From assembly GCF_014268755.2 (NCBI RefSeq), contig NZ_CP077093.1, positions 5,670,501 to 5,734,500 on the forward strand: a DNA stretch of 64,000 nt, read 5' to 3'. Source of the DNA: Pseudomonas vanderleydeniana (GTDB lineage: Bacteria; Pseudomonadota; Gammaproteobacteria; Pseudomonadales; Pseudomonadaceae). Shown piece after piece: positions 52,792 to 62,552 of this stretch (position 1 is its first letter; the number at the start of each line of letters is the position of its first letter). The notes under the pieces are model-generated. The model did no database searches. It was not told where the DNA came from and was given only the letters and a program-made list of their open reading frames with translations. The position numbers were made by a program, and so were the translations under genes.

Positions 52792-53399
52792 AGCTCGATG
52801 CCTTTCTGTGCCTTGATCCCGGCCTGGAACGCATGCTTGAGCAAGCCCATCTCGGTGACGGTATCGGCCAGGTCGATCAGCTCCGGCTTGGCGCCACGAC
52901 CGGTCACCAGCACATGCTGCATCGGCGGACGGGCCTGCAGGTCACTCAGCACCTGGTCCAGATCCAGATAGCCGTGCTTGAGGGCGATGTTCAGCTCGTC
53001 GAGCACTACCAGCCCGATCTCCGGATTGGCGAGCATTTCCCGGGACACCGCCCAGGCGGCTTCGGCGGCGGCGATGTCACGCTGGCGGTCCTGGGTCTCC
53101 CAGGTAAAGCCCTCGCCCATCACATGGAAACGCACCTGCTCGGGGAAGCGGCGGAAAAACAGCTCCTCGCCGGTACTGTTGCGGCCCTTGATGAACTGCA
53201 CCACGCCGCACTGCATACCGTGGCCCATGGCCCGGGCGAGCATGCCGAAGGCCGAGCTGCTCTTGCCCTTGCCGTTGCCGGTCAGCACCAGCAACAGGCC
53301 GCATTCGTTCGGGGCATTGGCGATACGCTCGTCGATCACCGCCTTCTTGCGCTGCATGCGGGCCAGGTGGCGTTCGTCGCGTTCGGGGGACTCGTTCAT
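52788..53399 (-). CDS. cobO: Corrinoid adenosyltransferase CobO (BtuR)
   Basis: 203 residues from ATG 53399 (MNESPERDERHLARMQ). The P-loop GNGKGKSS is at residues 41-48. It transfers the 5'-deoxyadenosyl group from ATP to cob(I)yrinate diamide. It is the first gene behind the cobalamin riboswitch. GGAGAG precedes the start. Confidence 0.94.
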   Translation of the reverse strand: MNESPERDERHLARMQRKKAVIDERIANAPNECGLLLVLTGNGKGKSSSAFGMLARAMGHGMQCGVVQFIKGRNSTGEELFFRRFPEQVRFHVMGEGFTWETQDRQRDIAAAEAAWAVSREMLANPEIGLVVLDELNIALKHGYLDLDQVLSDLQARPPMQHVLVTGRGAKPELIDLADTVTEMGLLKHAFQAGIKAQKGIEL

Positions 53400-53465
53400 G
53401 GCAGCTCTCCGTTGGGGCTGGATAAGGCAAACGGCGGGCAGACGGAGGCACGGCCAAGGCCGTCC

Positions 53466-53695
53466 AGCATCGCCCACCGTGATGCTGTGGAATGGATCAG
53501 GCCGGTCTCCGGACTCATGAGCGGCGCGAACGCGGGACCGCGCACCTTCCCATGCCATCGGCACAGTGGCGAAAAGCGCAGCCTTGACTCATTTACCGTT
53601 GCGGGGGCAGTGCCGGGATCGCACCTGCCTGAGGGCTCACCGGCTTCCCTGTTTCACTCTGTCGACGCCAGGTCACAGAGCACCTGAAACAAACC
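53466..53695 (-). promoter_or_regulatory. Cobalamin (B12) riboswitch
   Basis: On the minus strand the conserved blocks appear in order: GAAACAGGGAAGCCGGTGAG, then CCGGCACTGCCCCCGCAACG and GTAA, then the B12 box GAGTCCGGAGACCGGCC (complement of 53501-53516 and flanks). A hairpin CAGCATC/GATGCTG (53466-53488) follows and may be the expression platform. It lies about 70 bases upstream of cobO and should reduce expression of the operon when B12 is plentiful. Confidence 0.95.
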
Positions 53696-53875
53696 GCGAA
53701 GGTTAGAGGGTTGGGGGTGGAGCGTCAATTGAAGCCGACCGTCTGTACCCGATGGCCAGGGGTATTAACCGGCGAAATGGGGCCTGCGAGGAAAACTCAT
53801 TTCTCGCGATGGTCCGCGTGGGAATAACGTATCCCGACAGTAAAGAAACAAGAGCGCCAGCATGAGGACTCAGCC

Positions 53876-54769
53876 ATGCCTGAAGTCGTTCCGATCCTGT
53901 CACTGCTGGGCGGTGCCGCGCTGCTGGGTGTCGCACCGGTCATCGTCAAGACATTGCCCTTTGAAGCCGAGGTTTCGGCGTTCTATCGGGTCCTGCTGGC
54001 AGTCCCATTCATGTTGCTGTTCTGTGCACTGGCACCCACACAACTGTCGCGCCTCCCCAGAACCGGGCGTTTCTACAGTCTGACCCTGCTGGCAATAGTG
54101 CTCTTTAGCGCCGACCTGGCGGTGATGCATCTGGCGATCAGATATACCGATGTCGCTATCGCTAGCCTGCTGACCAATTGCGCACCGTTTTTTGTCGTAC
54201 TGATGGGTACGGTCGGTATTATCGACAAACCCAGGAAAATCGAATTGCTGTGCCTGTTGCTAGCCATCACCGGCCTGTACGTGCTGTGCATCAAAGAAAA
54301 ACCCATAAGCCGTGATCATGCGGGAGAAGCCCTTGCTCTGCTGGCCGCATTCTTTTACGCAGCCTATATAGTGAGCATCAAGAAAGTCAGGCAATACGAG
54401 TGCACGCCGACCTCGATCATGCTGCTGATCACGACCGGCTGCAGCCTGCTGCTATTTCCGCTGTTCATCATGTCAGGCGCTCCGCTCCCCCATGAGCTCT
54501 CGACTTGGGCGCTGCTGCTGGCCCTGGCACTGTGTGGTCAGGTGTTCGGACAGTTGCTAGTGACCCTGGCCCTGAAAAGACTCGCGGCCTCGTTCAGCTC
54601 GTTGATACTGCTCTTGCAGCCGGTGGTTGCTACAGCGCTGTCCTGGTCCTTACTCGACGAAGTGCTCACGACCACCCAGCTATCAGGCATGACAATCATA
54701 TTGCTGGCCATCACCGCCAGCTCCCTGTCTTCCGGCCAAACGAAACAGCAGGGATCTACGCGCGCCTGA
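53876..54769 (+). CDS. EamA/DMT-family permease
   Basis: A 297-residue membrane protein with about ten hydrophobic segments in two EamA repeats. GAGG lies upstream of ATG 53876. It has more A/T in third positions than the neighbouring genes, as does the LysR gene that follows, so the two may have come in together. The substrate is unknown; family members export amino acids or metabolites. Confidence 0.87.
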   Translation: MPEVVPILSLLGGAALLGVAPVIVKTLPFEAEVSAFYRVLLAVPFMLLFCALAPTQLSRLPRTGRFYSLTLLAIVLFSADLAVMHLAIRYTDVAIASLLTNCAPFFVVLMGTVGIIDKPRKIELLCLLLAITGLYVLCIKEKPISRDHAGEALALLAAFFYAAYIVSIKKVRQYECTPTSIMLLITTGCSLLLFPLFIMSGAPLPHELSTWALLLALALCGQVFGQLLVTLALKRLAASFSSLILLLQPVVATALSWSLLDEVLTTTQLSGMTIILLAITASSLSSGQTKQQGSTRA

Positions 54770-54864
54770 AAAGGAATATCCCGACACGAATGCCGGCAAA
54801 CGAGCACTGACAATCGGAAAAGAGTGGCGAAGGATAACCTCTCATCCACTGAAAACCTCTCGTG

Positions 54865-55716
54865 ATGAAATTCATCAATATCGATATGGATCTGCTCAGG
54901 GCGCTGGTATGCGTCAGCGATACCCGAGGCTTTACCCAGGCCGCCAAGAAGCTTTTTCGCACACAATCGGCCATTAGCCTGCAGATAAAGAAACTGGAGC
55001 GACTCACCGACCGGCAATTAGTGGAACGAGGAAAAGAGATACGCCTGACACCAGCCGGACTGAAGGTCCATGAGTACGCCTTGAAGATACTCGAACTCAA
55101 TGACGAGCTGATCAGCTCGGTGGCCAACGAGCACATACCGCTGCGCGTCAGGATCGGCCTGCCCGAACTGCATGATCAGCAGCTCATCGAGAAAATGCTC
55201 GACAGCATCGACTCATTCAATGCCCAGTACTCATTTCTGAGCGACGGCAGCGAAAATTTATCGAACATGGTCGACTGCCATCTGCTGGATATCGCCGTCC
55301 TTCTGCGGAGCGAACCGAACGGCGAGCAGGCTATCGGCAAGATTCCCATGAGCTGGGTGTCGACCCGCGATTCACGACTACACCTAGACAACAACGTTGC
55401 CCTGGCGCTGCCCGCTCCGGGCAGCGCCATTCGCCGGGCGGCACAAAAGGCCCTGGAGGATCAGGGCAGGCACTTCAGTATCCTCTGTACCGCCCACGAC
55501 CTCATCCCACTGAAGGCCGCCATCGCCGCCGGCAAGGCCATCGGGGTCCTGCCAACCGGTAGCGTCCCCTGCGATCTGCGCATTCTCGACAGCGGAGAGC
55601 TCCCAGCCCTCCCCCAGCTGCATCTGTGTACCAAAGTCTCGTCCCAAGCCAGCCCGGCCGTATACAAAATCGCCGCCCACATGACCGGAATCCTGGCACT
55701 GGGGTTGACTGCCTGA
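54865..55716 (+). CDS. LysR-family transcriptional regulator
   Basis: 283 residues from ATG 54865 (GTG 54862 is possible). The N-terminal HTH is GFTQAAKKLFRTQSAISLQI followed by KKLERLTDRQLVER. The C-terminal periplasmic-binding-like effector domain is shorter and more divergent than usual. It lies in the same direction, about 95 bases after the EamA gene, and may control it. Third-position A/T is frequent, as in the EamA gene. Confidence 0.85.
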   Translation: MKFINIDMDLLRALVCVSDTRGFTQAAKKLFRTQSAISLQIKKLERLTDRQLVERGKEIRLTPAGLKVHEYALKILELNDELISSVANEHIPLRVRIGLPELHDQQLIEKMLDSIDSFNAQYSFLSDGSENLSNMVDCHLLDIAVLLRSEPNGEQAIGKIPMSWVSTRDSRLHLDNNVALALPAPGSAIRRAAQKALEDQGRHFSILCTAHDLIPLKAAIAAGKAIGVLPTGSVPCDLRILDSGELPALPQLHLCTKVSSQASPAVYKIAAHMTGILALGLTA

Positions 55717-55786
55717 CATCAGGATTGAACCTGCACCGAATCGACCTCTCTACTGCTGGACACACATGCACTGACGGAGATTCAGC

Positions 55787-57103
55787 ATGTTCCAGCAGAA
55801 ATACGCCCTGATCATTCTGCTCGCCAGCGGATTGGCTGCCTGTGGCGAGAGCTCAACCCTGTCGGTGGCCGAAGGCACCGGTCCCTCGCCGAAGCTCCCG
55901 GAACCGAACAAGACCCTGCTCCCGACGATGAACATCGCCCCGGCCATCGGCTGGCCTGACGGCACCCGGCCCATGGCGGCCACCGGCACCCAGGTCAACG
56001 CGTTTGCCGAGAAGCTGGACCACCCGCGCTGGCTGTACGTCCTGCCCAACGGCGATGTGCTGGTTGCCGAAACCAATGCGCCGCCCAAGCCCGATGACAG
56101 CCAGGGCATTCGCGGCTGGATCGCCAGCAAGGTGATGAGCCGCGCCGGCGCCGGCGTGCCCAGCGCCAATCGCATCACCCTGCTGCGCGACGCCAATCAC
56201 GACGGGGTCGCGGAAACCCGCACGACGTTCATCGAAGGCCTCAATTCCCCGTTCGGCATGGCGCTGGTCGGCAATGACCTGTACGTGGCCGACACCGACG
56301 CCCTGCTGCGCTTCCACTACGAGGAAGGCGACATCACCATCGGTACTGCACCGCAGAAGGTCGTCGACCTGCCCGGCGGCACCCTCAACCATCACTGGAC
56401 CAAGAACGTGATCGCCAGCCGCGATGGTCGCAAGCTCTACGTCACCGTCGGCTCCAACAGCAACGTCGGCGAAAATGGCCTGGACAAGGAAGAGGGCCGC
56501 GCGGCGATCTGGGAGGTCGACCCGGCGAGCGGCAAGCACCGGATCTTCGCCTCCGGCCTGCGCAACCCCAATGGCCTGGCCTGGGAGCCGCAGAGCGGGG
56601 CGCTGTGGACAGCGGTCAACGAACGCGACGAGATCGGCAGCGACCTGGTGCCGGACTACATCACCTCGGTGAAGGACGGCGCCTTCTATGGCTGGCCCTA
56701 CAGCTACTACGGGCAGCATGTGGATGTCCGGGTGTCGCCGGCGGATCCGGCGATGGTCGCCAAGGCCATCGCCCCCGACTACGCCGTCGGCCCGCATACC
56801 GCCTCCCTCGGGTTGACGTTCGCCCAGGGCAGCCGGTTGCCGACGCCGTTCACCCAGGGTGCCTTCATCGGCCAGCACGGCTCGTGGAACCGCAAGCCCC
56901 ACAGCGGCTACAAGGTGATCTTCGTGCCGTTCGCCGACGGCAAGCCGAGCGGCCAACCGGTGGACGTACTGAGCGGTTTTCTCGACAAGGATGAAAATGC
57001 CATGGGCCGACCGGTAGGCGTGGTGATCGATCGCCAGGGCGACCTGCTGGTGGCGGACGACGTCGGCAACAAGGTCTGGCGTGTGTCACCAACCAAGCGC
57101 TAG
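55787..57103 (+). CDS. L-sorbosone dehydrogenase-like PQQ beta-propeller lipoprotein
   Basis: A 438-residue protein. The signal peptide ends in the lipobox LAAC (Cys19), followed by Gly, so outer-membrane sorting is likely. The body is a six-bladed propeller of the sorbosone/glucose dehydrogenase type, with [41 protein letters not shown] (quoted in part) and [13 protein letters not shown]. Activity would need PQQ or another redox cofactor, and the substrate is not proven. The stop overlaps that of the convergent methyltransferase gene. Confidence 0.85.
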   Translation: MFQQKYALIILLASGLAACGESSTLSVAEGTGPSPKLPEPNKTLLPTMNIAPAIGWPDGTRPMAATGTQVNAFAEKLDHPRWLYVLPNGDVLVAETNAPPKPDDSQGIRGWIASKVMSRAGAGVPSANRITLLRDANHDGVAETRTTFIEGLNSPFGMALVGNDLYVADTDALLRFHYEEGDITIGTAPQKVVDLPGGTLNHHWTKNVIASRDGRKLYVTVGSNSNVGENGLDKEEGRAAIWEVDPASGKHRIFASGLRNPNGLAWEPQSGALWTAVNERDEIGSDLVPDYITSVKDGAFYGWPYSYYGQHVDVRVSPADPAMVAKAIAPDYAVGPHTASLGLTFAQGSRLPTPFTQGAFIGQHGSWNRKPHSGYKVIFVPFADGKPSGQPVDVLSGFLDKDENAMGRPVGVVIDRQGDLLVADDVGNKVWRVSPTKR

Positions 57104-57108
57104 CGCTT
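57095..57108. repeat. 14-base palindrome holding two convergent stop codons
   Basis: AAGCGCTAGCGCTT is an exact palindrome. The central CTAG supplies TAG to both the sorbosone-dehydrogenase-like gene and the methyltransferase gene. Confidence 0.7.
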
Positions 57109-57762
57109 GCGGCAAAGCGTCAGGCCGTCGCCCACGGGCAGCAGTGACAGGTCGACCCGCGCGTCATCCTTCAAGGCCCGGTTCAGGGCCTGGATGGCCC
57201 GGGTGTCCTCGCTTTGCGCTGCCACTTCCAACACCCGTCCACTCCACAGGGTATTGTCGAAAATCGCCAGGCCACCGGTACGCAGCAGGCGCAGGGCACT
57301 CTCCAGGTAATGCGGATAATTGGCCTTGTCGGCATCGATGAACACCAGGTCGAAGGATCCGCCCTGCCCCTGACGCTCCAGCTCGGCCAGGGTGTCGAGG
57401 GCTGGCGCCAGGCGCAACTCGATGCGCTCGGCCAATCCAGCCTCGCGCCAGTAGCGCAGGGCCGTGGCGTTGTAGTCGCCAGGGATGTCACAGCACAGCA
57501 GCGAGCCCTCGGCCGGCAGCGCCGAAGCCATGCACAAGGCGCTGTAGCCGGTGAAGGTGCCGACCTCGAGCACGCGCCGGGCGCCGGTCAGGCTGACCAG
57601 CAGGGCGAGGAACTGGCCCTGCTCGGGGGCCACCTGCCAGCGCGCCATGGGCAACGCCTGGGTTTCCTCGCGCAGGCGCCGCAACAGCGGCGTCTCGCGC
57701 AGGGACACCTCCAGCAGATAACTGTAGAGGGCATCGTCGAGCTTCAGGGTGCGAGCGGTCAT
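57100..57762 (-). CDS. Class I SAM-dependent O-methyltransferase
   Basis: 220 residues from ATG 57762 ([10 protein letters not shown]), with GAGG upstream. The caffeoyl-CoA/catechol O-methyltransferase pattern is clear: SAM site [16 protein letters not shown], metal ligand region [14 protein letters not shown] and DNTLWSGRV. It should methylate a small phenolic or catechol with Mg2+. The acceptor is unknown. Confidence 0.88.
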   Translation of the reverse strand: MTARTLKLDDALYSYLLEVSLRETPLLRRLREETQALPMARWQVAPEQGQFLALLVSLTGARRVLEVGTFTGYSALCMASALPAEGSLLCCDIPGDYNATALRYWREAGLAERIELRLAPALDTLAELERQGQGGSFDLVFIDADKANYPHYLESALRLLRTGGLAIFDNTLWSGRVLEVAAQSEDTRAIQALNRALKDDARVDLSLLPVGDGLTLCRKR

Positions 57763-57789
57763 GACAACCTCGCGCAATCTGCCGGAGGG

Positions 57790-58326
57790 TTAGGGATTTC
57801 GCGCCAGGTGTTCGGCCGGCAGCACGCGCTTGGCATTCAGGTAGGCGCGTTGCCAATAGGCCTTGGACAAGCTGTCCAGCTTGACCGTGCCACCCGTGGC
57901 CGGGGCATGGACGAAACGCCCCTCACCCACGTAGATCCCCGCGTGACTGACCTGGGAGCCGCCATTGGTGGCGAAGAAGATCAGGTCGCCGGTCTGCAAG
58001 GCGTCCTGCGACACGTCGGGGGCGCGCATCACGATCATTTCACGGGTCGAACGCGGCAGGTTGATACCGGCCATGTCACGGTACACGTAGCTGATCAGGC
58101 CGCTGCAATCAAAACCGGAGTCCGGGGTATTGCCCCCCCAGCGATAGGGCGTGCCGACCAGACCCAACGCACGGAACAGCACGTCGTCGGCTTCCTGCGA
58201 GCTGGGCTGTGGCGAGGCGAACACCACGGGACGGGCCACCGGGGCCGGCGCGGGCGGTGGATGGCTGGCACAGGCACCGAGCAGTGCGGTGAGGGCAACG
58301 AGGGCGATGCGGGCCGAGATCGACAT
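57790..58326 (-). CDS. NlpC/P60 peptidoglycan endopeptidase lipoprotein, copy 1
   Basis: 178 residues from ATG 58326. Lipobox LGAC. The C40 catalytic residues are visible: Cys in FDCSGLISYVY, His in SHAGIYVG, and a third polar residue in FVHAPATGG. It should cut peptide stems of peptidoglycan in the periplasm, as Spr/MepS does. The second paralogue lies upstream on the same strand. Confidence 0.9.
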   Translation of the reverse strand: MSISARIALVALTALLGACASHPPPAPAPVARPVVFASPQPSSQEADDVLFRALGLVGTPYRWGGNTPDSGFDCSGLISYVYRDMAGINLPRSTREMIVMRAPDVSQDALQTGDLIFFATNGGSQVSHAGIYVGEGRFVHAPATGGTVKLDSLSKAYWQRAYLNAKRVLPAEHLARNP

Positions 58327-58559
58327 ATGCAGAAATCCTGACTGAATGTGGCTTGCTCTGCCATGGCGTGGAGAAACCAAAACCGCGCAAGCAGAACTTG
58401 CACGGTCAGGCACTCAACAATAAGTCAGGATTCTAGCGCTTACGCGCCAAACTTCAAGTATCACTTTAACTTCGGACGTTTTTTGTACAATCCGGCTACC
58501 CATGAAGCTTAGCAGCTTGCACGCGGGCCACCAGCGGTGCCCCCGATACGTTCGAGTGT

Positions 58560-59195
58560 TTACTTGTTGCTGGCAGTAACGGTGGTAGGAGCCATCGCCA
58601 AGGCACGCTTGGCCTCGATGAAGGTCTTGCTCCAGTAGCTGTCACCCAGGCTGTCGACCCGCACACCGCCACTGCGACGGCTGCTGGAGTGGATGAACTG
58701 GTCATCACCCAGGTAGATACCGGCATGGCTGACGCGACCGCGACGACCATTGGTGGCGAAGAACAGCAGATCGCCCGGCTTGAGCTTGTTGCGAGCAACC
58801 AGCGGCGCCTTCACGTTGATCATCTCACGCGTGGAGCGTGGCAGGTCCAGACCGGCTTCCTCACGGAACAGGTAGCCGATGAAGCCACTGCAATCAAAGC
58901 CGGAACTCTCGTTGGTACCACCGAAACGGTAACGGGTACCGATCAGCGACATACCGCGCTCGAGAATGCTGTCGGCCAGCACGGGCAACTGGTAAGGCTT
59001 GCTGTCGGAGAACTCGGCGAGTTCTTTTTCAGTAGCCAGTTCATCATCCAGCACTGTGGAGGATTTGACGCCAGAAACCGAAGCGGTTTTGGCCGAATTT
59101 TCTACCTGCTGTTGCGAAACTGGCGTATGCGCCGCGCAACCAAAAAGCAAGGTAACGAGTGCGAGAGGCACGAGGGGTGCGAAGCGATTTAGCAT
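58560..59195 (-). CDS. NlpC/P60 peptidoglycan endopeptidase lipoprotein, copy 2
   Basis: 211 residues from ATG 59195 (MLNRFAPLVPLAL). Lipobox LFGC. The C40 motifs FDCSGFIGYLF and SHAGIYLGDDQFIH are present. It shares YRFGGTNESSGFDCSG with copy 1 in altered form. An extra region of about 40 residues after the lipid anchor is charged. The pair arose by duplication, and a 230-base gap between them suggests separate expression. Confidence 0.9.
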   Translation of the reverse strand: MLNRFAPLVPLALVTLLFGCAAHTPVSQQQVENSAKTASVSGVKSSTVLDDELATEKELAEFSDSKPYQLPVLADSILERGMSLIGTRYRFGGTNESSGFDCSGFIGYLFREEAGLDLPRSTREMINVKAPLVARNKLKPGDLLFFATNGRRGRVSHAGIYLGDDQFIHSSSRRSGGVRVDSLGDSYWSKTFIEAKRALAMAPTTVTASNK

Positions 59196-59427
59196 GGGCA
59201 CGACCGTGGCTGAGTTTGTTAGAAGGTGCGACTATGCCTTCTATCACCCTCATTTGCAAATTTTATGAGGCAATTTGTGACTCAGACGTATCTTGAAAAC
59301 ATCTAAGGCCTTAATACCCGAACGTCTCGCGCACGCCTGAAAATTGACTTCAGCGTGTATTTTGCTGCGCCTGAATTTTGACAAAAAGACCCTGCAGCCC
59401 TTGATAATACGGGGCCTTGCCGGTGTT

Positions 59428-60132
59428 TTACCAGCCCAGGGTTTCCTTCAGGAAGGGGATCGTCAGCTTGCGCTGGGCCTGCAGGGAGGCTTGATCGAGG
59501 CGCTCGAGCAATTCGAACAGCGCACTCATGCTGCGAGTACCACGAGTCAGGATGAAATGCCCTACTTCGTCGGTCAGGTGCAACCCACGCCTTGAAGCAC
59601 GCAGTTGCAAAGCACGCAGTTTGTCCTCATCGGAAAGCGGACGCATCTGGAAGATCAGCGCCAGGGTCAGTCGCGACTTGAGGTCCGCCAGTTTCACCGG
59701 CAACTCACGGGGCGAGGTGGATGCGGCGATCAGCAGGCGCCGACCGCTGTCGCGCAGACGGTTGAACAGGTGAAACAGCGCCTCTTCCCAGTCTGCCCGA
59801 CCGGCGACCACTTGCAGGTCGTCCAGGCAGACCAGTTCGTACTGCTCGAGGTTGTCCAGCAGCTCGACCCCACGGTCCATCAACTCGGCCAGCGGCAGGT
59901 AGACCGCCGGCTCGCCCATCTGCTCGAAACGCAGGCACGCCGCCTGCAACAGGTGGGTACGTCCCACGCCGTGCTTGCCCCACAGATAGATCAGGCTTTC
60001 GGTCCACCCGGCGTCGGCTTCGCAGAGGCGCTCGACATAGCCGAGTGCAGCGGCATTGGCGCCTGGGTAGTAGTTGATGAAGGTAGCGTCATCCCGTAGA
60101 CGCACACCTAGGGGCAGCTGAATCGGTTTCAT
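59428..60132 (-). CDS. hda: DnaA regulatory inactivator Hda
   Basis: A 234-residue AAA+ protein related to DnaA domain III. The N-terminal QLPLGV resembles the clamp-binding motif of Hda. Walker A is GKHGVGRTHL (near residue 52) and the Walker B region is LVCLDDLQVV. Hda bound to the loaded sliding clamp promotes ATP hydrolysis on DnaA and so limits re-initiation. It starts about 250 bases after the AI-2E-family gene on the same strand. Confidence 0.93.
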   Translation of the reverse strand: MKPIQLPLGVRLRDDATFINYYPGANAAALGYVERLCEADAGWTESLIYLWGKHGVGRTHLLQAACLRFEQMGEPAVYLPLAELMDRGVELLDNLEQYELVCLDDLQVVAGRADWEEALFHLFNRLRDSGRRLLIAASTSPRELPVKLADLKSRLTLALIFQMRPLSDEDKLRALQLRASRRGLHLTDEVGHFILTRGTRSMSALFELLERLDQASLQAQRKLTIPFLKETLGW

Positions 60133-60298
60133 GCTGACTGAACAGTTCCCGGGAACCGTTAGTGGCCTCTGTGTAAAGTCTGCAAAGTTTATACCCGTGA
60201 CGCCGGGCGCACAATGCAGCAGACCACAAGCAAAATCAAAGGTTTGCGTGATCCAACGGAAAGAATCGTCAAAACTTGCACGACAACGGAGGGTGCCA

Positions 60299-60350
60299 GC
60301 CGGCGAATGATGGCACTCGCCGGCTCGAGGCCGCCCCTACGGGCAGCCTC
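60299..60350. repeat. Two hairpins between the permease and hda genes
   Basis: GCCGGCGA (60299-60306) pairs with TCGCCGGC (60317-60324), and GAGGCCGCCC pairs imperfectly with GGGCAGCCTC (60327-60350). The second looks like a REP half. They may protect mRNA ends, and no T-run follows in the right direction. Confidence 0.45.
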
Positions 60351-60385
60351 TTAAAAAAACACCCGCCCCGATTATGGGGAAGGCA

Positions 60386-61459
60386 TCACAGATCGGGATC
60401 TTCCTGGCCGCCGTACAGGTCCGAATCCTTGTACAGGTCATGGACATGTCGCACCAGCACCATGATCACCGCTGCCACCGGCAGCGCCAGCAACACGCCA
60501 GTGAAGCCGAACAGCTCGCCACCGGCTAGGATCGCGAAGATCACCGCGACCGGATGCAGGCCGATGCGGTCCCCGACCAGCAACGGCGTCAGGACCATCC
60601 CTTCCAGGGCCTGGCCAACCATGAACACCGCCACGATACCGATCATCGGGTACAGCTCGCCGCCAAACTGGAACAGCCCGGCGGTGATCGCCGCGCCAAT
60701 CCCGATCACGAAACCCATGTAGGGCACGATGGCCGCGAGCCCCGCCAACAGGCCAATCAACAGCCCGAGTTCCAGCCCGACCAGCATCAGGCCACCGGCA
60801 TAGATCCCGCCGAGCGCGAGCATCACCAGCAATTGTCCACGCACGAAAGCCCCAAGCACGTCATGGCACTCACCCGCCAGCGCGACGATGCGTTCCTCCT
60901 GCTGGCGAGGCAACAGGCTGCGGATCTTGGCCATCATCAAGTCCCAGTCACGCAGCAGATAGAAGCTCACCACCGGGATCAGCACCAGGTTGGCCAGCCA
61001 GCCCATCAGCGCCAGACCGGATGCCGTGGCCTGGGCCAGCACCACACCAACGATGTCGGTGGTCTGGCCCATGTGCTCGCTGATGGCCGCCTTGACCTTG
61101 TCGAACTTCCAAAAGCCATCCGCCAGGCCGAACTTGTGCTGCGCCCAGGGCATCGCCGTATGCTGCAGCCAGTCGAGCACCTGCGGTGCCAACTCGTAGA
61201 GGCGCACCAACTGCTTGGCGAGCATCGGTACCAGCACCAGCAGCAAGGTCATCAGGATCAGGGTGAACAGGGCAAATACCGTCACCACGCCCCAGGTTCG
61301 CGACAGGCCGAATTTCTCCAGCCGGTCGACCACCGGGTCGAACAGGTAGGCCAACAGTATCCCTACCAGGAACGGCGAAAGGATCGGGTGCAGCAGGTAC
61401 AGCAGCAAACACAGCACAACCGCCGCGCCAAGCCAAATCCATCGGCGAATGTCAGTCAT
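60386..61459 (-). CDS. AI-2E/PerM-family membrane protein
   Basis: A 357-residue membrane protein with about eight hydrophobic segments, beginning IRRWIWLGAAVVLCLLLYLL. The family includes E. coli TqsA and PerM, which are proposed to export AI-2 or act as ion antiporters. The function here is not fixed. It lies 37 bases after the DUF2066 gene and may form an operon with it. Confidence 0.88.
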   Translation of the reverse strand: MTDIRRWIWLGAAVVLCLLLYLLHPILSPFLVGILLAYLFDPVVDRLEKFGLSRTWGVVTVFALFTLILMTLLLVLVPMLAKQLVRLYELAPQVLDWLQHTAMPWAQHKFGLADGFWKFDKVKAAISEHMGQTTDIVGVVLAQATASGLALMGWLANLVLIPVVSFYLLRDWDLMMAKIRSLLPRQQEERIVALAGECHDVLGAFVRGQLLVMLALGGIYAGGLMLVGLELGLLIGLLAGLAAIVPYMGFVIGIGAAITAGLFQFGGELYPMIGIVAVFMVGQALEGMVLTPLLVGDRIGLHPVAVIFAILAGGELFGFTGVLLALPVAAVIMVLVRHVHDLYKDSDLYGGQEDPDL

Positions 61460-61496
61460 GGACGATTTCCAGCCTTATATATAGAAGAGAAATGAA

Positions 61497-62552
61497 TTAC
61501 CAACGGAAACGCAGCTGTGGCGTGGCTACCGGCGCAGCCGGAGCCGTACTGGTCGCCGCGGGATCGCTGCTCGACGGTGCGGCCGGTGCGGGAGCTTGGC
61601 CCGGCGGGACCTCCTGCAACTTCGCCAGCCCCAGCTGCGCCCGCAACTGCTCGGCGCTGCCGCTGACCTGGTAGACGATGCGATCACCTTCCACACTCAC
61701 CGGCCGCCCACCGAACGGCTCGAGCAGACGTTCCAGGGCCGCGTAATGCTCCAGGGTCATGCCCTGCACTTCCAGCAACTGCTCCGTGGCCAAGCCGGGC
61801 TTGACCACGAAACGTGGCGCCAGGCGCTCGCTCACCGCGAGCAGCACCGCATCGGCCAGCGCCGCGGTGTCCGCGCCCTGCACCGTGCCCTGCTCCTTCT
61901 GGTCGCCCAGCCACAGGCGCCACTTGGCTTCCCATTGCGCACCGTTCTGGCGGGCATGCACCGCCAGCAGGGCATCGGCAGCGTAACGCTCGGACGCGGC
62001 CTGCAGGGGCGAGGCGTCGGAGCCTTCGAGGTTCTTCGCGGTAGCGACGAGCTGTTCTTCCAAATCGGCCATCGGCAGGCGCAGTGGCAGGCCGCGATGC
62101 TGCGCCGCCCGGCGCAACGGCTCGGCCGCCGACTGGCCGTCACCCACCAGGCTCGAGCCCTCGGTGGAATCGCTCAGCCACCAGCCGAGAATCGCCGGCC
62201 GGTTGCTGCCCCACAATGACAGCCCAGCACCACGCAGGGCGCGATCGGTGCTCACCGGGTCGAAATCCACCTGCAGGCTCTCGGGCGGCCCGGCATCGTA
62301 GCCATACTGGCTGATGATCTGCTGCGGATCCTTGCGCACCTCGGCCAGGCCGGCACTCTGCGCAGCCTTGGGGTCGCCGGTCAGGCGCAGCACCAGGGTC
62401 TCCAGCGCACGCTGGGTGGCCTGGTTGCGCTCATCGGGGGACTGGCTGCTGACCGGCTCGCGCACCTGGTACAGATTGTTGAGGGTTTGGGCATGGATCG
62501 CCAGGCTCAACAAGGACAGGCAACCGGCACTCAGTAACTTGAACAAACGCAT
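61497..62552 (-). CDS. DUF2066 domain protein, exported
   Basis: 351 residues from ATG 62552 (MRLFKLLSAGCLSLLSLAIH), with a signal peptide cleaved near IHA-QTLNN. The mature protein matches the DUF2066 pattern found next to purM in pseudomonads. It ends in a Pro/Ala/Ser-rich tail (APAPAAPSSSDPAATSTAP). Its biochemical role is unknown. It is divergent from purM. Confidence 0.85.
   Translation of the reverse strand: MRLFKLLSAGCLSLLSLAIHAQTLNNLYQVREPVSSQSPDERNQATQRALETLVLRLTGDPKAAQSAGLAEVRKDPQQIISQYGYDAGPPESLQVDFDPVSTDRALRGAGLSLWGSNRPAILGWWLSDSTEGSSLVGDGQSAAEPLRRAAQHRGLPLRLPMADLEEQLVATAKNLEGSDASPLQAASERYAADALLAVHARQNGAQWEAKWRLWLGDQKEQGTVQGADTAALADAVLLAVSERLAPRFVVKPGLATEQLLEVQGMTLEHYAALERLLEPFGGRPVSVEGDRIVYQVSGSAEQLRAQLGLAKLQEVPPGQAPAPAAPSSSDPAATSTAPAAPVATPQLRFRW

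Noticed and set aside
61596..62219. Plus-strand 207-codon frame opposite the DUF2066 gene
   Set aside because: Antisense to a gene with a clear signal peptide and conserved context; no ribosome site or domain.
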